Position numbers and translations under genes: made by a program. From assembly GCA_945859605.1 (NCBI GenBank), contig OX243811.1:31671494-31735493 (forward strand): a stretch of 64,000 bases of DNA, in the 5' to 3' direction. The stretch comes from Lumbricus rubellus (taxonomy: Eukaryota; Annelida; Clitellata; Crassiclitellata; Lumbricidae). The notes below the pieces were generated by a model, which was not told the origin of the DNA, ran no database searches, and saw only the letters and a list, made by a program, of their open reading frames with translations. Shown piece by piece: positions 22,360-35,231 of the stretch; positions within the stretch are counted from its first letter, which is position 1; each line of letters opens with the position of its first letter.

Positions 22360-22738
22360 CAGCATCGGCAGCAGCAGCAGCAACAACAACAGCAGCAGTA
22401 GCAGCATCAGCAGCAACAGCAATAGCAGCAGCGTCAGCAGCAGCAACAGCAGCAGCATCATCATCATCAGCAGCAGCAGCAGCAGTACCAACAGCAGCAG
22501 CAGTAGCAGCAGTACTTAGTAACAGCAGCAGCAACAGCAGCAACAGCAGCAGCAGCAACAGCAATAGCAGCAGCGTCAGCAGCAGCAACAGCAGCAGCAT
22601 CATCATCAGCAGCAGCAGTACCAACAGCAGCAGCAGTAGCAGCAGTACTTAGTAACAGCAGCAGCAGCAACAGCAGCAACAGCAGCAGCAGCAACAGCAA
22701 TAGCAGGAGCATCAGCAGCAGCAGCAGCAGCAGCAGCA
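22360..22738. repeat. CAG/CAA compound trinucleotide array with a ~140-bp internal duplication
   Basis: Mostly AGCAGCAGCAACAGCAG, with interspersed CATCATCATCAG, GTACCAACAG and GTACTTAGTAACAG blocks. The block from about 22405 to 22525 recurs at about 22550-22655. TAG and TAA triplets interrupt the Gln frame, so it is not a polyQ-coding exon. Confidence 0.9.
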
Positions 22739-22739
22739 C

Positions 22740-24410
22740 ACAACGACAGGCTGTTCATTCAGTCGGTCATTAACCTCTCGAAGGTTTCTATGATCTGCGA
22801 TAGATAAATCGTCCATTAGATTTTCCATTACGAAGAAACAGATTTGACCGAGATACAAGCGCATATGTTTCAATGAAACCAGCTTTATTTACTTAATGCA
22901 GGTGCGTATATACACGCGTATACACACGCGCGTGCGCGCCCAAACAGATGTAATTCATGGATTCACTAGATGAATCTGCAAAGCATCTCTTCCAGGGAAT
23001 TACTCAGAGGCACTCCCAGCGTGGTGAAATAAAACTGTCTTAATATGAAGGAGGAAGAGATATCTGAGAAGGAGTTCTAGGAAGGGAGCGGAGTGTCAAA
23101 TGGAGGTCATTCCTGGTCGGGAGGAAAAACTACGCAGTAGAAATCATGGTTCTGTGTACTGGAAATACAAGCAAAGGGACTGACATCGGAAAATAGTCTA
23201 AAGCAGCGAAACCACGAGGAATCGAAACACTCCAGTATTTGACTGAGGGGCATGATGTGCGTGTGTTCGTGGTACGTCCGATGTGGCTGAGAAAAACAGC
23301 CATGTTTAATATTAAGAACTCAACAGTATACGATATTACGATGGCGCTACTAAATATCTGGACTTGATCTTTAGTTCCACAACCGTGGCCCAACACGGTA
23401 CCCTTCCCATCGTGCATGGACTATTCCATGTGGAAATACCTCTCCTCAATCCGGGGCAAGATATTGCTTGGACTTCCAGTATCGTCCATCCGCTTATTGA
23501 AAGTCTTTCCTGCGACTACTGTCACGTGGCATGGGAAAGCGTCTGTTTAACTTCCACTTTGATAAACACGATTTATTCGGTGTGTGCAGACGAAACAAAT
23601 ATGAAAATATAAGCGAGCGCCGCAGCAGCAAAATTGTCTGAAAGTATGAGACATTGATTTCCACACACCTCCCCGCCCCATGCAGCTTTACCAAAGGTGG
23701 TTGGCGGCACTCCTTTCTACTCAAAGCATCGTTCCAGTCGAGTGCACATATGTGCTGCAGACATTAATTACCTTTGGAACCGACTTGATTAATCGGTTAG
23801 CATACACAGGTGTGTGGGCTGTGCAATGTGCAATGCTCGGACGTAAAATTTGGATTTCGTGAAAGCAACGATGGAAATGTCGGCTGCTAATAACGTCTGC
23901 AGGTTTTTTGCACCGGGTTCAATGACACATGTGACGCACTATATTTATGCATATTAATAGGCTATCATTATTATTATTATTAGGTGGTCTGTCGATTTTC
24001 GTGTTTTACATGATGCGCATGCGCCGTGTGCCTGTGTATGGGCGTGTGCGTGCGTACGCGCGAGTGTAAGTCTATATTGTGACACGTGCGTATGATCAGT
24101 GCATTCAGTTGTATTGTCACATAGGCCAGACAGATTTTGTATTGCAGTTCTATGAAATAACCTTAAGATCGGAGTTATCACTTATCAGACTGTGACGAAT
24201 CTTGTTTGCAAATTAAAGTCTGCCAATTGTGACCTTTTCTTTCGTTTGCAAACAAAGTTGAGTGTGAGTAGGCTCACGCATGTACATGTATGTAGTACAC
24301 GTGCAAGTATATGACATGTGTATGTATGTTGCCTGTCCTAGTAGCAAATACAAACTTGAACAATTTATAACACTGCACTTTATGCATATGTTGACGAATT
24401 TATGTACGTA

Positions 24411-24450
<40 letters not shown>

Positions 24451-27400
24451 ATTTAGCATGTATTGTGTAAGCTTATGTATTTGTTTATGAATCCATCTCT
24501 GCAACATCAATGTATCGATGCACTTTATTTATCGCTCTTAGAACCTCGTAAAAGCGACGAGTGATTTATTCTTTAACGTATTGCACCCTTGTTTTTATTA
24601 CAACTGCAAACAGGTGCATCATTCAGCTAATTTTTATTACTCACTCTAGCGGAGTTCTCCTGGACCGGGCGCACTTCAACGTAGTTTTTATGACAGGCGC
24701 CATAATAAAATAGCGCAGCGTATTATTTTGTATCTGTAATTCCGCTTTTGTTCGTTCGCTCTATAGATGGACATCGATAAGAGGCACAGTAGTTCGCCCC
24801 AAAAAAGTAACAGCGACGAAATTTCATGCGATAGCCGCACAAGAACTGAAAAAAGGTCATCAGAAAAAATAACAACCAAGCGAAAGAGAAAATAGGCCTA
24901 GACTGTATAGGTCTACTAGTCTCAGACAAGTGTAGCGTGTGTAGACCTCAAATTTTGCCAGTAGCCTACAGCCCTGCTACCAACGCAAACTTAGCCTTGC
25001 GGTAACGGACGCTGAGAAAATAAACCTGAGCGACTATAGGATTGAGAAGGCTTTGTTGACAGCGGCTGGCAACTGTTATAAAATGTTAACCACGACATCA
25101 TAAACGTTCACCTGGACTGCAGTGTGCATTAATTTATTGAACAATAAGCTTAAAGGCTGCAGCTGTAAAGAAATTTCGCGCGACGCATTGGAGACAGACC
25201 ACTGCAGCATATAGTTGCCTATAGCTGTTGACCTTTGCTGCTTAGTGTGTTTTTCTAAGAAATGATCTGCCTGGGAAACCGGAAATCATTTTACTTTGAG
25301 ACATTATTGTCTGTATTTTGGCAGTAATGGCTGGTATAATGACCGAAACTTACGTGCATGGCGAAGGTAAACGATTGATCAGTTCACTCGACTTGTTTCA
25401 CGGAAAGTGCACAGGTCAGAAAAGATTAGAACATCATCTTCTCAGAGACAGTTTCTGATAGCTCTATCGATTGACACTTAGCATTCATAATTCTGTCGAT
25501 TAAACATAGTAAAATATATCTAGTACTAGTAGCTTGAAGATCTGTAAGCAGTAGTAAGATAGCAGCAACGTTTAGCTGACGGTCAAACGGTTATTCATGT
25601 CTTGATGGTTGGTCTATGTGTTGAACAGCGCATGGCAAGCTTGAAATGCCCTTTAAATCCTATACCCTCCGGCATTAAAGGGTTAAACCATGCATGGGGC
25701 ATTCTGTTCCAAGGCTTCTATAAGCAAGTGTATTTTATTAGCAAGATAGGCCTATGTAGCCTCGTAGTATAGCATTGTATTGTATTATATTAAAACATTA
25801 ATAAAGCGCATGTACTAGGGTGAACCGTTCAGATACACCAGAACCGAATGGCGACTGCTGATGGCAGGCTTTATAACTATATATATATAGGTAGGCTGTA
25901 TACAGTAGCAACTGTAGCATAATAAATTATAGGTAACTGTGTATACGCGAACTCGCGAAGTAAGCTTATAGATTTAGTAGGACTGAGTAATAGAGAATTA
26001 GCAAGGGAAGCCGAGGAAGCCGTCAATTGTTGAACATCGCTTTTAACGTGCGGGATAAGACGCAACAGTAGCCTAAGCTTAATGTTTCAGTATCCGATTG
26101 AGGTACTTTGGCTTATGGGACACTGCAGGCGGAGTTGGGAGACTTGGGACCCGCTATGATGACAAATCGGAAGTCAGACTGATTCAGGATAACGTTGAGA
26201 TTAAGGGTTGCGTTTTGGTTCTTCTTTTGATTTTCGTATTTCTATGCTTGATTTAGAAGAAGACACGTGTGAGAAGAGACGATGAACAGAAAAATCCAAC
26301 AGCTACACAAAAACGCATCAAACTCCTCCTATATACTTGAACGCATCGGATTCTAGTATACATTAATCTAATTCTCGCAAAAACTCTGCTCTAACTTTCC
26401 GTGATGTGGATGTTCACCGGCTGTTCACCACGTTCACCGGCTGTTCACCAGTCTGCGCTTCCCTTTGAGCTGCGATATCTTTGGACGAATAGCTCTCTTT
26501 GACGTTTGCCGTTTGCAAACAATAACACAGAGTGCCGAAGGTGTAAGCACTTAGCCTACCGCACAAGACGCGCGTGTGGAACGCCTTTCTAAGAGAAACA
26601 TTGCGCGTAAAAATAATTGCAGACGAGCAATGTTCAAGATAAGTATCGCATTGATATGGGACTTGCCTGAATGCACAATAGACACATGTGGCCCCGAAAA
26701 CAGAAAAGTGAGAGAACACATGTGAACTAAGAAATTAGAAGCCGCAGTGATAGTGTTGTCGTTGATCATTGAACATTTTGACGGATTTGAATATTTCATT
26801 ATGTCGTCGCATGCATGCGCTTTTCTTTTTATATTGCAGGCCGTCTGTTCTGTTAGTAAGCTTAGTTAAGATTTTGTGATTTGTGATTCGTGTTATTGTG
26901 AAATGTTTCAATTGCATAACTGTAGGCTACACTGTAACCGCGGTTGCGCCTTGTCAACCAGATTGTTCAATAAAGAAAAATAATAATTATTATTGTTATT
27001 TTTTTGTCATTTGTAGCCTACTCCTCGTCGTCCTCGAATCTATGGTTGCTTATCTGGTTGCTCTTTGCTTATTGGTCTAGCCTGTCTCACGTGATCACAG
27101 CAATCAAATAGGCCTAGGCCTAATTGGCAACAAGCATAAATAAAACAAAATCGTTAATTGTGTCTCATAAATTATTATAAATCACATTCGGCGTCAAATT
27201 CCATGCTATAGGTCTTTACACCGTGATTTAAAAAAACTGAGCCAAACTGTTTTTCATATAATTATCTCTAATGCCTGATAACAAATCACGCTAAATTTTC
27301 CAAATATTTAGAGGATTGGACCAAGACTATAATTCCAACATTTCATTGTATAAAGTTGAACGGATAAAAAGATATGAATCTTTCAACTTCATATGCCGAA

Positions 27401-28195
27401 ATTTTAGTTTACAAACAAGCTGTAACGTTGTTGTTGACTTGATAATTATCACTTTATTCGCCAGGCGGTTGAAATACATGCAGAGCAGTAACTTGACAGT
27501 TAGGCCACATTCAAAACTTGCGATTGCTGTGGAAGGAAGAATGCATTCGAAACGTTTATGACAATCCTGCGAAGTTTACAGATTCGTATGCGAGGTCTAA
27601 CAATAAGAGTAAATAAAACAGCTTTTCTGGAATTTTGTACGGCCTACTAAATGACATGTTATTAGCTTAGAGTCTTAGACCAACCTATGCTTATTCCTAG
27701 CTGCGAGAATTCTAATTGCTAATCAAGTTTTGAAGTGAACGATGAAATTTCTGCTAATTGGCGCAAGAATTGAGAAGATTGTTTTGTTTTATAGGAAGAC
27801 TCATTTCAAAAGAGTGGCACCTAAATGACAAAATTACAGCCTAATATGTTGTTTGTAGAGTTTCAGCAGAAATTATTGTTTCTAAGTTTGCAATAACATA
27901 ACAGCAAAACAATTTGCATGAGCCCAGCTTGCATGCATGTACTGCATCAACTTATAACTTAAGCTGAAACTCTATAGTTATGCTAATATTTACTTAGTCA
28001 GCGGGTAACATTAGTACAAAAGCATTGCTAGGGAATCTGCACCGGTCTGGTGAGGGAGGCAGTGACCGTACTGGGTGACACCATTAACCTTATAGACGCC
28101 ACTAACGAAGACTAATTAACTGGCACATACTTACGCATCGACTAAATTTATGATGGAGGGAATAATCGCCAGAAGCATTTAATCGATTCAGGTTA
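22740..28195. other. Gene-free region with minor repeats
   Basis: No convincing exon. It contains a TATA microsatellite (24418-24447), a 32-bp piggyBac-like end at 25655-25686, a possible SINE-C tail (CAATAAAGAAAAATAATAA) near 26970, and several TAGGCCTA-type palindromic words that recur throughout the window. Confidence 0.4.
24418..24447. repeat. (AT)n microsatellite
   Basis: Pure ATATAT run of 30 bp. Confidence 0.9.
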
Positions 28196-28204
28196 AGTGT
28201 GTCC

Positions 28205-28635
28205 CTAATGCTGTTGCTGCTGCTGATGATGATGTTGATGATTACTATGATGATGACGAAGGCGACGATGATGATAATGATGCTGATGATGTTGATGATG
28301 ATGATGATGATGATGATGGTGATGATGATAATGATGATGATGCTGTTGTTGTTGATGATGATTATGATAATGATGATGATGATAATGATGATAATGCTGT
28401 TGTTGTTGATGATGATTATGATAATGATGATGATTACGATGATGATGACGACGGCGACGATGATGATAATGATGATGATGACGATGATGATGGTGATTAT
28501 GATGATGATGCTGTTGTTGTTGTTGCTGCTGCTGCTGATGATGATGTTGATGATTACGATGATGATGACGACGGCGAAAATGATGATAATGATGATGATG
28601 ATGATGATGACGACGACGACGACGATGATCGAGAT
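28205..28635. repeat. GAT/GAC trinucleotide array with higher-order units
   Basis: GATGATGATG-based triplets with recurring blocks such as GATGCTGTTGTTGTTGATG about every 60 bp. The Met/Leu- or His-rich open frames are artefacts. Confidence 0.92.
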
Positions 28636-28649
28636 AATGACGATGCCGA

Positions 28650-31600
28650 TGGCATTCTTTCTTGCCAGTCACTGTAATCGGCATGCATGTAGCGGCATTG
28701 TAGCCTCAGTTGCATCGATGCCACGGAAGCGGAAAGAAAAAAAACAGTAATTGTTGGTCTTGTTATCTTGCAAAAAATACTCCAGTGAAGCATTCAATAT
28801 AATTCATAATTATTAGGGCCTAGAGTAATCGGCAATATCAGTCAATCATATTTTATTGTATTATAGCCATTGTGAAGCAAGACACAACATACAGAACTTA
28901 ATCAAAGTTAATATCTGATTGGACGTCGTGATTTAAAGAACGTCTATGTACGTGTATAATTATAATTTGTGAGCTATATACTCAGCAATCGATGTTTTGC
29001 CTCTCCCTCCCCCAATGCATACATATATATATATACATGTATAATTGTATATATTATATAACTAGACTCATACGGAAAATTCTTTTTCGATGCATTTCCT
29101 CTGCTTTATGACACTTTTCTCCAACGTCCAAAAATTCATCTATGTAGCCCGAAGTGCAGGCCGTTCATTGACCCGATGTATGTTGCTCAGGTTTAGGTTT
29201 TGATTGTGCGAGTCCTGTGGAACGCGATACAAGTATTGCTAAATTAAATGACGAGAGTTAGATTGCTTTGTGTAAATGGGTCACACGACCATATGCAAGA
29301 GAACTCGATATCAAACCAAATCAATCAGCCACGAAACGTGTATACGTTAAGACCTGTACGACAACTTTAGACAAACAAAAATATCTGCAGGACCACTTTA
29401 ACGAACTTTGCAGTACACGAAGCTGGAAAATCTAATCTATATTCTGTTGTCTATCCTAACCAAAACAATGCAACTGAGTTTCCAGGCACTTAGTAGCCTA
29501 CCATCCATTCCGATGTTTTGAAATTGATAATAAAAATTAATGTCTACAGCACAGAGACGCCAATTGATGGTTTAGCCTAATAATACCGCTTTCAACTTTC
29601 AAATGTGTAGATGCTCAGACCTTTGTGAGGAGTAGGCTATCAGTTTTTCAGTCATGACAATCAGCCAGCCAACTAACCAGTTAGGCACATAGACAGTAGA
29701 CAGTCAGCCATATATTATTCATTCCAAATAAAGCAACCAATAAACCAAAACAATCTTGCGACCAGACAAAGTGAGTCAATTGCATCAATCAGCCAAAACA
29801 ATCAACAACCATCGAAGTCAACACTAAATTCATTTAAAAATAAACATCCAACACACCAATTGAACTATATGAACCAACCAATCATTCACATTCAGCCAAT
29901 CAAACATAATGAGCAATCATCCAAAAAACACATTAAATCAAACCCAGCCCCAAATTAAGACACCAACAAAACTTTCAGCCAACTAATCAACTGCAGCGCA
30001 CAACAAAGCACAGTCATCTAAAACCTATGACGAATCAACCGTCCAACGGCTCACACTCGTTTCCTATACAGATTGTATACAAACTGAGCAGCACTACAAC
30101 GACAACCACCTCTGACTGCAGCCACTGTAGCCACACGGTCAGATGACGGCGTTCCAGTCGCTTGCAAAGCCAATCTCAGACGTGTGCTGCACCAGAGACC
30201 ATGATGCAGTCGCAGGCAGCGCACTGCAGCAGCTCAGCCGCTGATCCGATGCTATGCTGACTGCTGAGACTGAACGATACTTTTATTTATTGGACGGATT
30301 CCAATGCCATCACTTTCTCGCTCTCAGCATCAACGGCAGCAACTGCAGTTAGGCTACATGTAACTTCCGATCTGCCGTCTTTCTGCGTCAATGTAATTTG
30401 CTAAGCAGTATATATTCATCATGCATTTAATCGTAAATATACATTATCTGTTTAAATTTAATCTTATACACTTTTCATATACAGAAATAGTTTTATTTTT
30501 ATAGGCACATAATTATGTCACAAATATATTTTTGCAATAAAAAATTATGTAATTTTTTACATAATTGTACATATTTTCTGATTTATGCATGCCGATAGGC
30601 CTATACCGCAGACATACTAGACAATGCATAAATGAGTGTAAAACGCCTCTATATAGGGAAATGAATTAAATTCATAAATTTTATTGTCATATTTCTAGGG
30701 AGCCAACAACACAAGTACGCAGTCTGTTATCATCACTGGATTATGTATTCTGTGTAGTGTCTGGTCGAAGGAGATCCCAATGCAGTCACAATGCTCTAAC
30801 TAATCGTTAGCCTCGCGACAAGACATAGTTACGCGCGCGCTGGCCGTTCAGGAAATGTTTGCAGATCGTCTGCTACGTATACAGCAATGTCCTACGGTAA
30901 GGAGATTAACCATCGTCGACTATTCCTCCAGGAGCTGTTCGACTAAACTCGTTGGAAAACGACCTTGGTCGACTTCTGCTGCATGCGACCTTCGATTCTC
31001 GTGGGGATTATTACGAATCTGATCGTAAAATGGCGCTAAAGAAACTAATATCGATTGAATGACGTAGGCTGTGTATCTTATAGGGCTATATAAATCAGCG
31101 TCGATTAAAGAAAACCCTTTAGTAATGGCTCCGTAGAAGTTACTGGCTTGACATTGGATGTATTATACAAGAAGAGACAGCGGTAATTAAGCGAGAAAGA
31201 CAGACAGGAAATTGTGGCGCTACATAAACAATTAGTCAATTACTCATGATGCGCGAAATTTTATGGGTTAACAGCACGACGTGTCGAAAAGTTCGCTGAC
31301 AAAAGCTAACGAATAATACGAATTCAACGTCTAATAATTTATCTTACGTGCAGACAGTCTGCAGCCCCAGCTGCTGCTTCAATCAGCTTCAAGAAATACT
31401 GGTGAAATTTGTCATCAAAGCGTGATAGAATTTGCTTGCTCTTTGTGTGACCGGAAATCTGATTGTACGAAGTCTCGACTAGTTCGCCTGTTTAGACCAT
31501 TTTCGACCATTTAGACCATATAGACCATTTCGACTAAATCGACTATACATCTGGGATTCCTACCAGCGTTATAATGACATCTTCCGCAACTCACGCCCTA

Positions 31601-31990
31601 CTTCACTCACCATGCAGTTGCGTGATTGTGCCAAATGGTCTTGACGACATCTACAATGGCGCTATATGAATTGTCATATTGGATCTTAGAGAACGGACAA
31701 TTGGATGTTTCTGCGATTCATTTGAAGTCAGTGAGGCATAAAGAGCATGGAATAATACTGCAGAGCGATTTTTGTGGCACTTGTCATCTAGAAAGGTATT
31801 TTGCGAATATTATTCTCTTCTTATATAGTCATGTGTGGAAAGTGGAAGCGGTGTGGAGCAAATTGGTCCAAAATCAGTCATCGATATAATTAATGTTCTT
31901 TTAAAACTTTTCCTCGTCACAAGATCTTTTACCTTAGTCATATTCTGCATATCAATTATTCCAGCACGCCACTTTCTGCAACTTTCATGT
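28650..31990. other. Gene-free region
   Basis: No exon recognised. 29.64-30.02 kb is a low-complexity stretch of CAATCA / CCAACC words. 30.05-30.35 kb is GC-richer, with repeated CTGCAG and GCAGC, and could hold a promoter or untranslated exon, but nothing specific supports it. Short SINE-tail-like GGCGCTA words occur near 31032, 31215 and 31660. Confidence 0.35.
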
Positions 31991-32380
31991 ACATATATGT
32001 ATGCATGCATGTATGTATGTATGTATGTATGTATGTATGTATGTATGCATGTATGTATGTATGTATGTATGTATGTATGTATGTATGTATGTATGTATGT
32101 ATGTATGTATGTATGTATGTATGTATGTATGTATGTATGTATGTATGTATGTATGCATGCATGCATGTATGTATGTATGTATGTATGTATGTATGTATGT
32201 ATGAATGTATGTATGTATGTATGTATTAATGTGTGTATGTATGTATGTGTGTATGTATGTATGTATGTATGTATGTATGTATGTATGTATGTATGTATGT
32301 ATGTATGTGTGTGTATGTATGTATGTACGTATGTACTATGTATGTATGTATGTACTATGTACTATGTATGTATGTAATCT
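31991..32380. repeat. (ATGT)n tetranucleotide microsatellite
   Basis: About 390 bp of ATGTATGTATGT with GCATGC and GTGT interruptions. It gives open frames on both strands (Met-Tyr-Val-Cys and Ile-His-Thr-Tyr repeats), which are artefacts. Confidence 0.97.
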
Positions 32381-32699
32381 ATTTGTATATATAAAGTATG
32401 TATCCATGTATCTTCTTCCATTACCTTGATTACTTATAAGCTTAGCACTTGGATGGTTTTAATAACATTATTATCTAATGATTTTTTATTCTAATCTACA
32501 CTTTAGATTTTCTATAGTGTTTTCTAAATACGCCTCCAACCTTCCTTCCGTGAAGAATCGAGGCTCAGCAGACTTGCATTATAATTATTGCGCCACATAA
32601 TAGTATCATATAATAGTATAAAGGATGCCTTAGAAGCCTTAGACTGCAGTCGGTCAACATGCTGGCCATAGAAAGATTAGCATGATTAAGATTTCGAAG

Positions 32700-32800
32700 A
32701 ATTTCTTCCTCATCATCATCACCTCCACAACCACCACTACCACCACCACCACCACCACAATCATCACCACCACAATCATCAGCAGCAGCATCATCCTGAC

Positions 32801-32869
<69 letters not shown>

Positions 32870-32872
32870 TCT
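32700..32872. repeat. (CAT)n / (CAC)n microsatellite
   Basis: CATCATCATC, ACCACCACC and CATCATCATC blocks. Confidence 0.95.
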
Positions 32873-32904
32873 GTGACGTTTCAACATTTCATCAATCATA
32901 CTTG

Positions 32905-33035
32905 TATACAACTCATCTGAAGTTCTGACCATATACCTTTATTTTATCTGAAGTTCTGACCGTATACCTTTATCTTATCTTAAGTTCTGGCCATACCTTT
33001 ACCTCATCTGAAGTTCTGACCATACCATTATCTTA
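32905..33035 (+). repeat. ~30-bp minisatellite
   Basis: Four imperfect copies of ATCTGAAGTTCTGACCATAT then ACCTTTATCTT. Confidence 0.8.
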
Positions 33036-33107
33036 TCTTATTTAACTGCGCCTACAGGACTTACCTTAAAGCGCTAAACTACTTGTTCTTTCCGCTTATG
33101 AGAAAAG

Positions 33108-33668
33108 GCAATGGTAACAGAATTATTTAAAACTCTCAGGCAGACAATACAAAGGTTGTTTACACCTTTGAACATATATATATCCTTCACAGAAGGTGTT
33201 AATGGTAACAGAATTATTTAAAACTCTCAGGCAGACAATACAAAGGTTGTTTACACCTTTGAACATATATATATCCTTCACAGAAGGTGTTAATGGTAAC
33301 AGAATTATTTAAAACTTTCAGGCAGACAATACAAAGGTTGTTTACACCTTTGAACATATATATATCCTTCACAGAAGGTGTTAATGGTAACAGAATTATT
33401 TAAAACTCTCAGGCAGACAATACAAAGGTTGTTTACACCTTCGAACATATATATATATATATATATATCCTTCACAGAAGGTGTTAATGGTAACAGAATT
33501 ATTCAAAACTTTCAGGCAGACAATACAAAGGTTGTTTACACCTTCGAACATATATATCCTTCACAGAAGGTGTTAATGGTAACAGAATTATTTAAAACTC
33601 TCAGGCAGACAATACAAAGGTTGTTTACACCTTCGAACATATATATATATCCTTCACAGAAGGTGTTA
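33108..33668 (+). repeat. ~90-bp minisatellite, six copies
   Basis: The unit is GGTGTTAATGGTAACAGAAT, TATTTAAAACTCTCAGGCAG, ACAATACAAAGGTTGTTTAC, ACCTTTGAACATATATATAT, CCTTCACAGAA. Copies are more than 95 percent alike by eye except for TA-run length. Each contains AAGGTTGTTTACACCTT, a near-palindrome, and TTCACAGAAGGTGTT at the junction. High similarity suggests recent expansion. Confidence 0.95.
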
Positions 33669-34357
33669 TTCCGAAGTCGAGGGTTCGCAACTGCTGCGGT
33701 CTACTTGCGTTAAAATATAATCACAGTCATCTATCATCGAGCAACTTAAAGTTTTTAACTCCCCGTCTTTCGTTGATATACATATACATGTAGCAGTAGT
33801 TTTGTGCATCTGTAAGAATGGAGGCTGCCTGCCATGGGCACCAGATGATATCGTATCCTACGCGCTACGGCCACCCATAGTTGTGGACATAGACACTGAA
33901 TCAACTGAATTAATTCGTGTTGCTATAATAATTTATGCTTAGCTTTAATTCATCTGGGAGCGTGTTAAAACAGCAAAACGGTCAGAGAGTACAGTGTCTG
34001 ATCGTTACAGCATGCACCACAACACACATTGATCCAACTTCCATATCAATTTATAAGTCTCTCCTCCTCCTTATCTCCACTTAACATATACACCGCAGTC
34101 TCATCTTATCTCACAACGCCTCAAATTATTTCACCCTATAACATGATCTTCACATTGCTGAGCTTTGTCTCACTTCACCTTACCTTATACTTTACCCCAT
34201 CTTACTCCATAGCTTGTCGTTAGTCTTGTCTGCAGAGTCTAACATTTGTGACCTATTTGCTATGTGTTTCAGCTACCGTTGCTAAATTGACATCCTTACG
34301 CGTTATCATTACCTTCGTTTTCGTTATCGCTCGGAGCAGTGGCGCTAGTGAGTGAGT

Positions 34358-34574
34358 ATGATTGCAGAGTCTCTGGCAATCAGCGCCGCAGCCTTCCATG
34401 TTGGAGATAGAAACGAGTCTGATCAGCAGCAGCATCAGCAGCAGCAGACTCTGCTTGGAAACAACGTGACCTCTCTGACCTTGGATACGGAGACTGGTGG
34501 TGCTGCCGACAGTCTGAATGAGAGGAACTGGGAGGCTTTGGCGCTGATACTGGTCGTGCTTGCTGGCATCACAG
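34358..34574 (+). CDS. Probable first coding exon of a class A (aminergic-like) GPCR
   Basis: ATG at 34358 opens 72 codons ending at a strong donor (ATCACAG|GTAAGA). The first 55 residues are polar, with two N-glycosylation sequons (NES, NVT) and a Gln-rich run, as expected of an extracellular N terminus. Then comes ERNWEALALILVVLAGITG, which fits the start of TM1 up to the G of the conserved GN motif, where GPCR introns are often found. The following exon should begin with bases completing Gly and then Asn. I could not find TM2-TM7 exons in the remaining 29 kb, so the gene probably runs past the window or is separated by repeats. A secreted or single-pass protein is an alternative. Confidence 0.45.
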
Positions 34575-34828
34575 GTAAGACAACACACACGTGCCGCCCA
34601 TCTGCAGGTGCACAACTATATTATAATACGAACGTCAACCTCCTTCGGCGTTCGAAAGAAGAACTTCCAAATGGATGCTATAGAGATATATATATACATG
34701 TATATACATATACAATATGTCATATACAATTATACATATATATAGTATACTATATACTGGGTGGTTGGCAGACACAGTCATTATCTACAATGATTTTTTA
34801 TAACTCTAAGTATACTTTTGATGGCAGA

Positions 34829-35088
34829 CATAGGCGTACGAAACGGGGGTCCAGATGGGCAAAAGACCCCACCCCCCCCCATTTCGGGCAAGTCTGGTTT
34901 TTTTGGAAAGCAGACCCGTGAAAATATTAAAAAATGGTATTTTTCACGACATTTTAACCCGATGACCCGATGACTAAAAAAAGGTCGTCAACATTTTGTT
35001 TGAGAAAATCCTGCGTGCACGAGATTTATTTTTCGGGCAGAAGTCAAATCTTTGCCCCCCCCCTGGTGAAATCTCCCGTACGCCTATG
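34829..35088. mobile_element. 260-bp MITE with 8-bp target duplications
   Basis: Terminal inverted repeats CATAGGCGTACG and CGTACGCCTATG are flanked on both sides by the same 8 bp, ATGGCAGA (34821-34828 and 35089-35096). There are poly-C/G patches just inside each end. An 8-bp duplication fits hAT or P-type elements; the superfamily is not settled. Confidence 0.9.
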
Positions 35089-35231
35089 ATGGCAGAGTCG
35101 ACCGCTAACAGCCGATTATATATTAATAGTTTGTCTTGTACACTGTACAGTTGTACTGCAGAGGAACTTTCGGGTTCATTTCTTTCGTCTGTCGCCGTCT
35201 TCTATAAATAATTCATATCGTGTACAGTGCA

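Noticed and set aside
23130..23612. Open frames on both strands near 23.1-23.6 kb
   Set aside because: Overlapping in several frames, no splice-site support and no known motif.
28199..28793. Met-rich and His-rich open frames
   Set aside because: GAT/GAC triplet array.
31810..32430. Met-Tyr-Val-Cys and Ile-His-Thr-Tyr repeat proteins
   Set aside because: Translations of an ATGT microsatellite; the same artefact occurs at 63.5-64.0 kb.
34352..34921. Full 189-codon reading of the GPCR-like frame
   Set aside because: After the strong donor at 34574 the frame runs through TA-rich DNA and into the 260-bp element, so only the first 72 codons are taken as coding.
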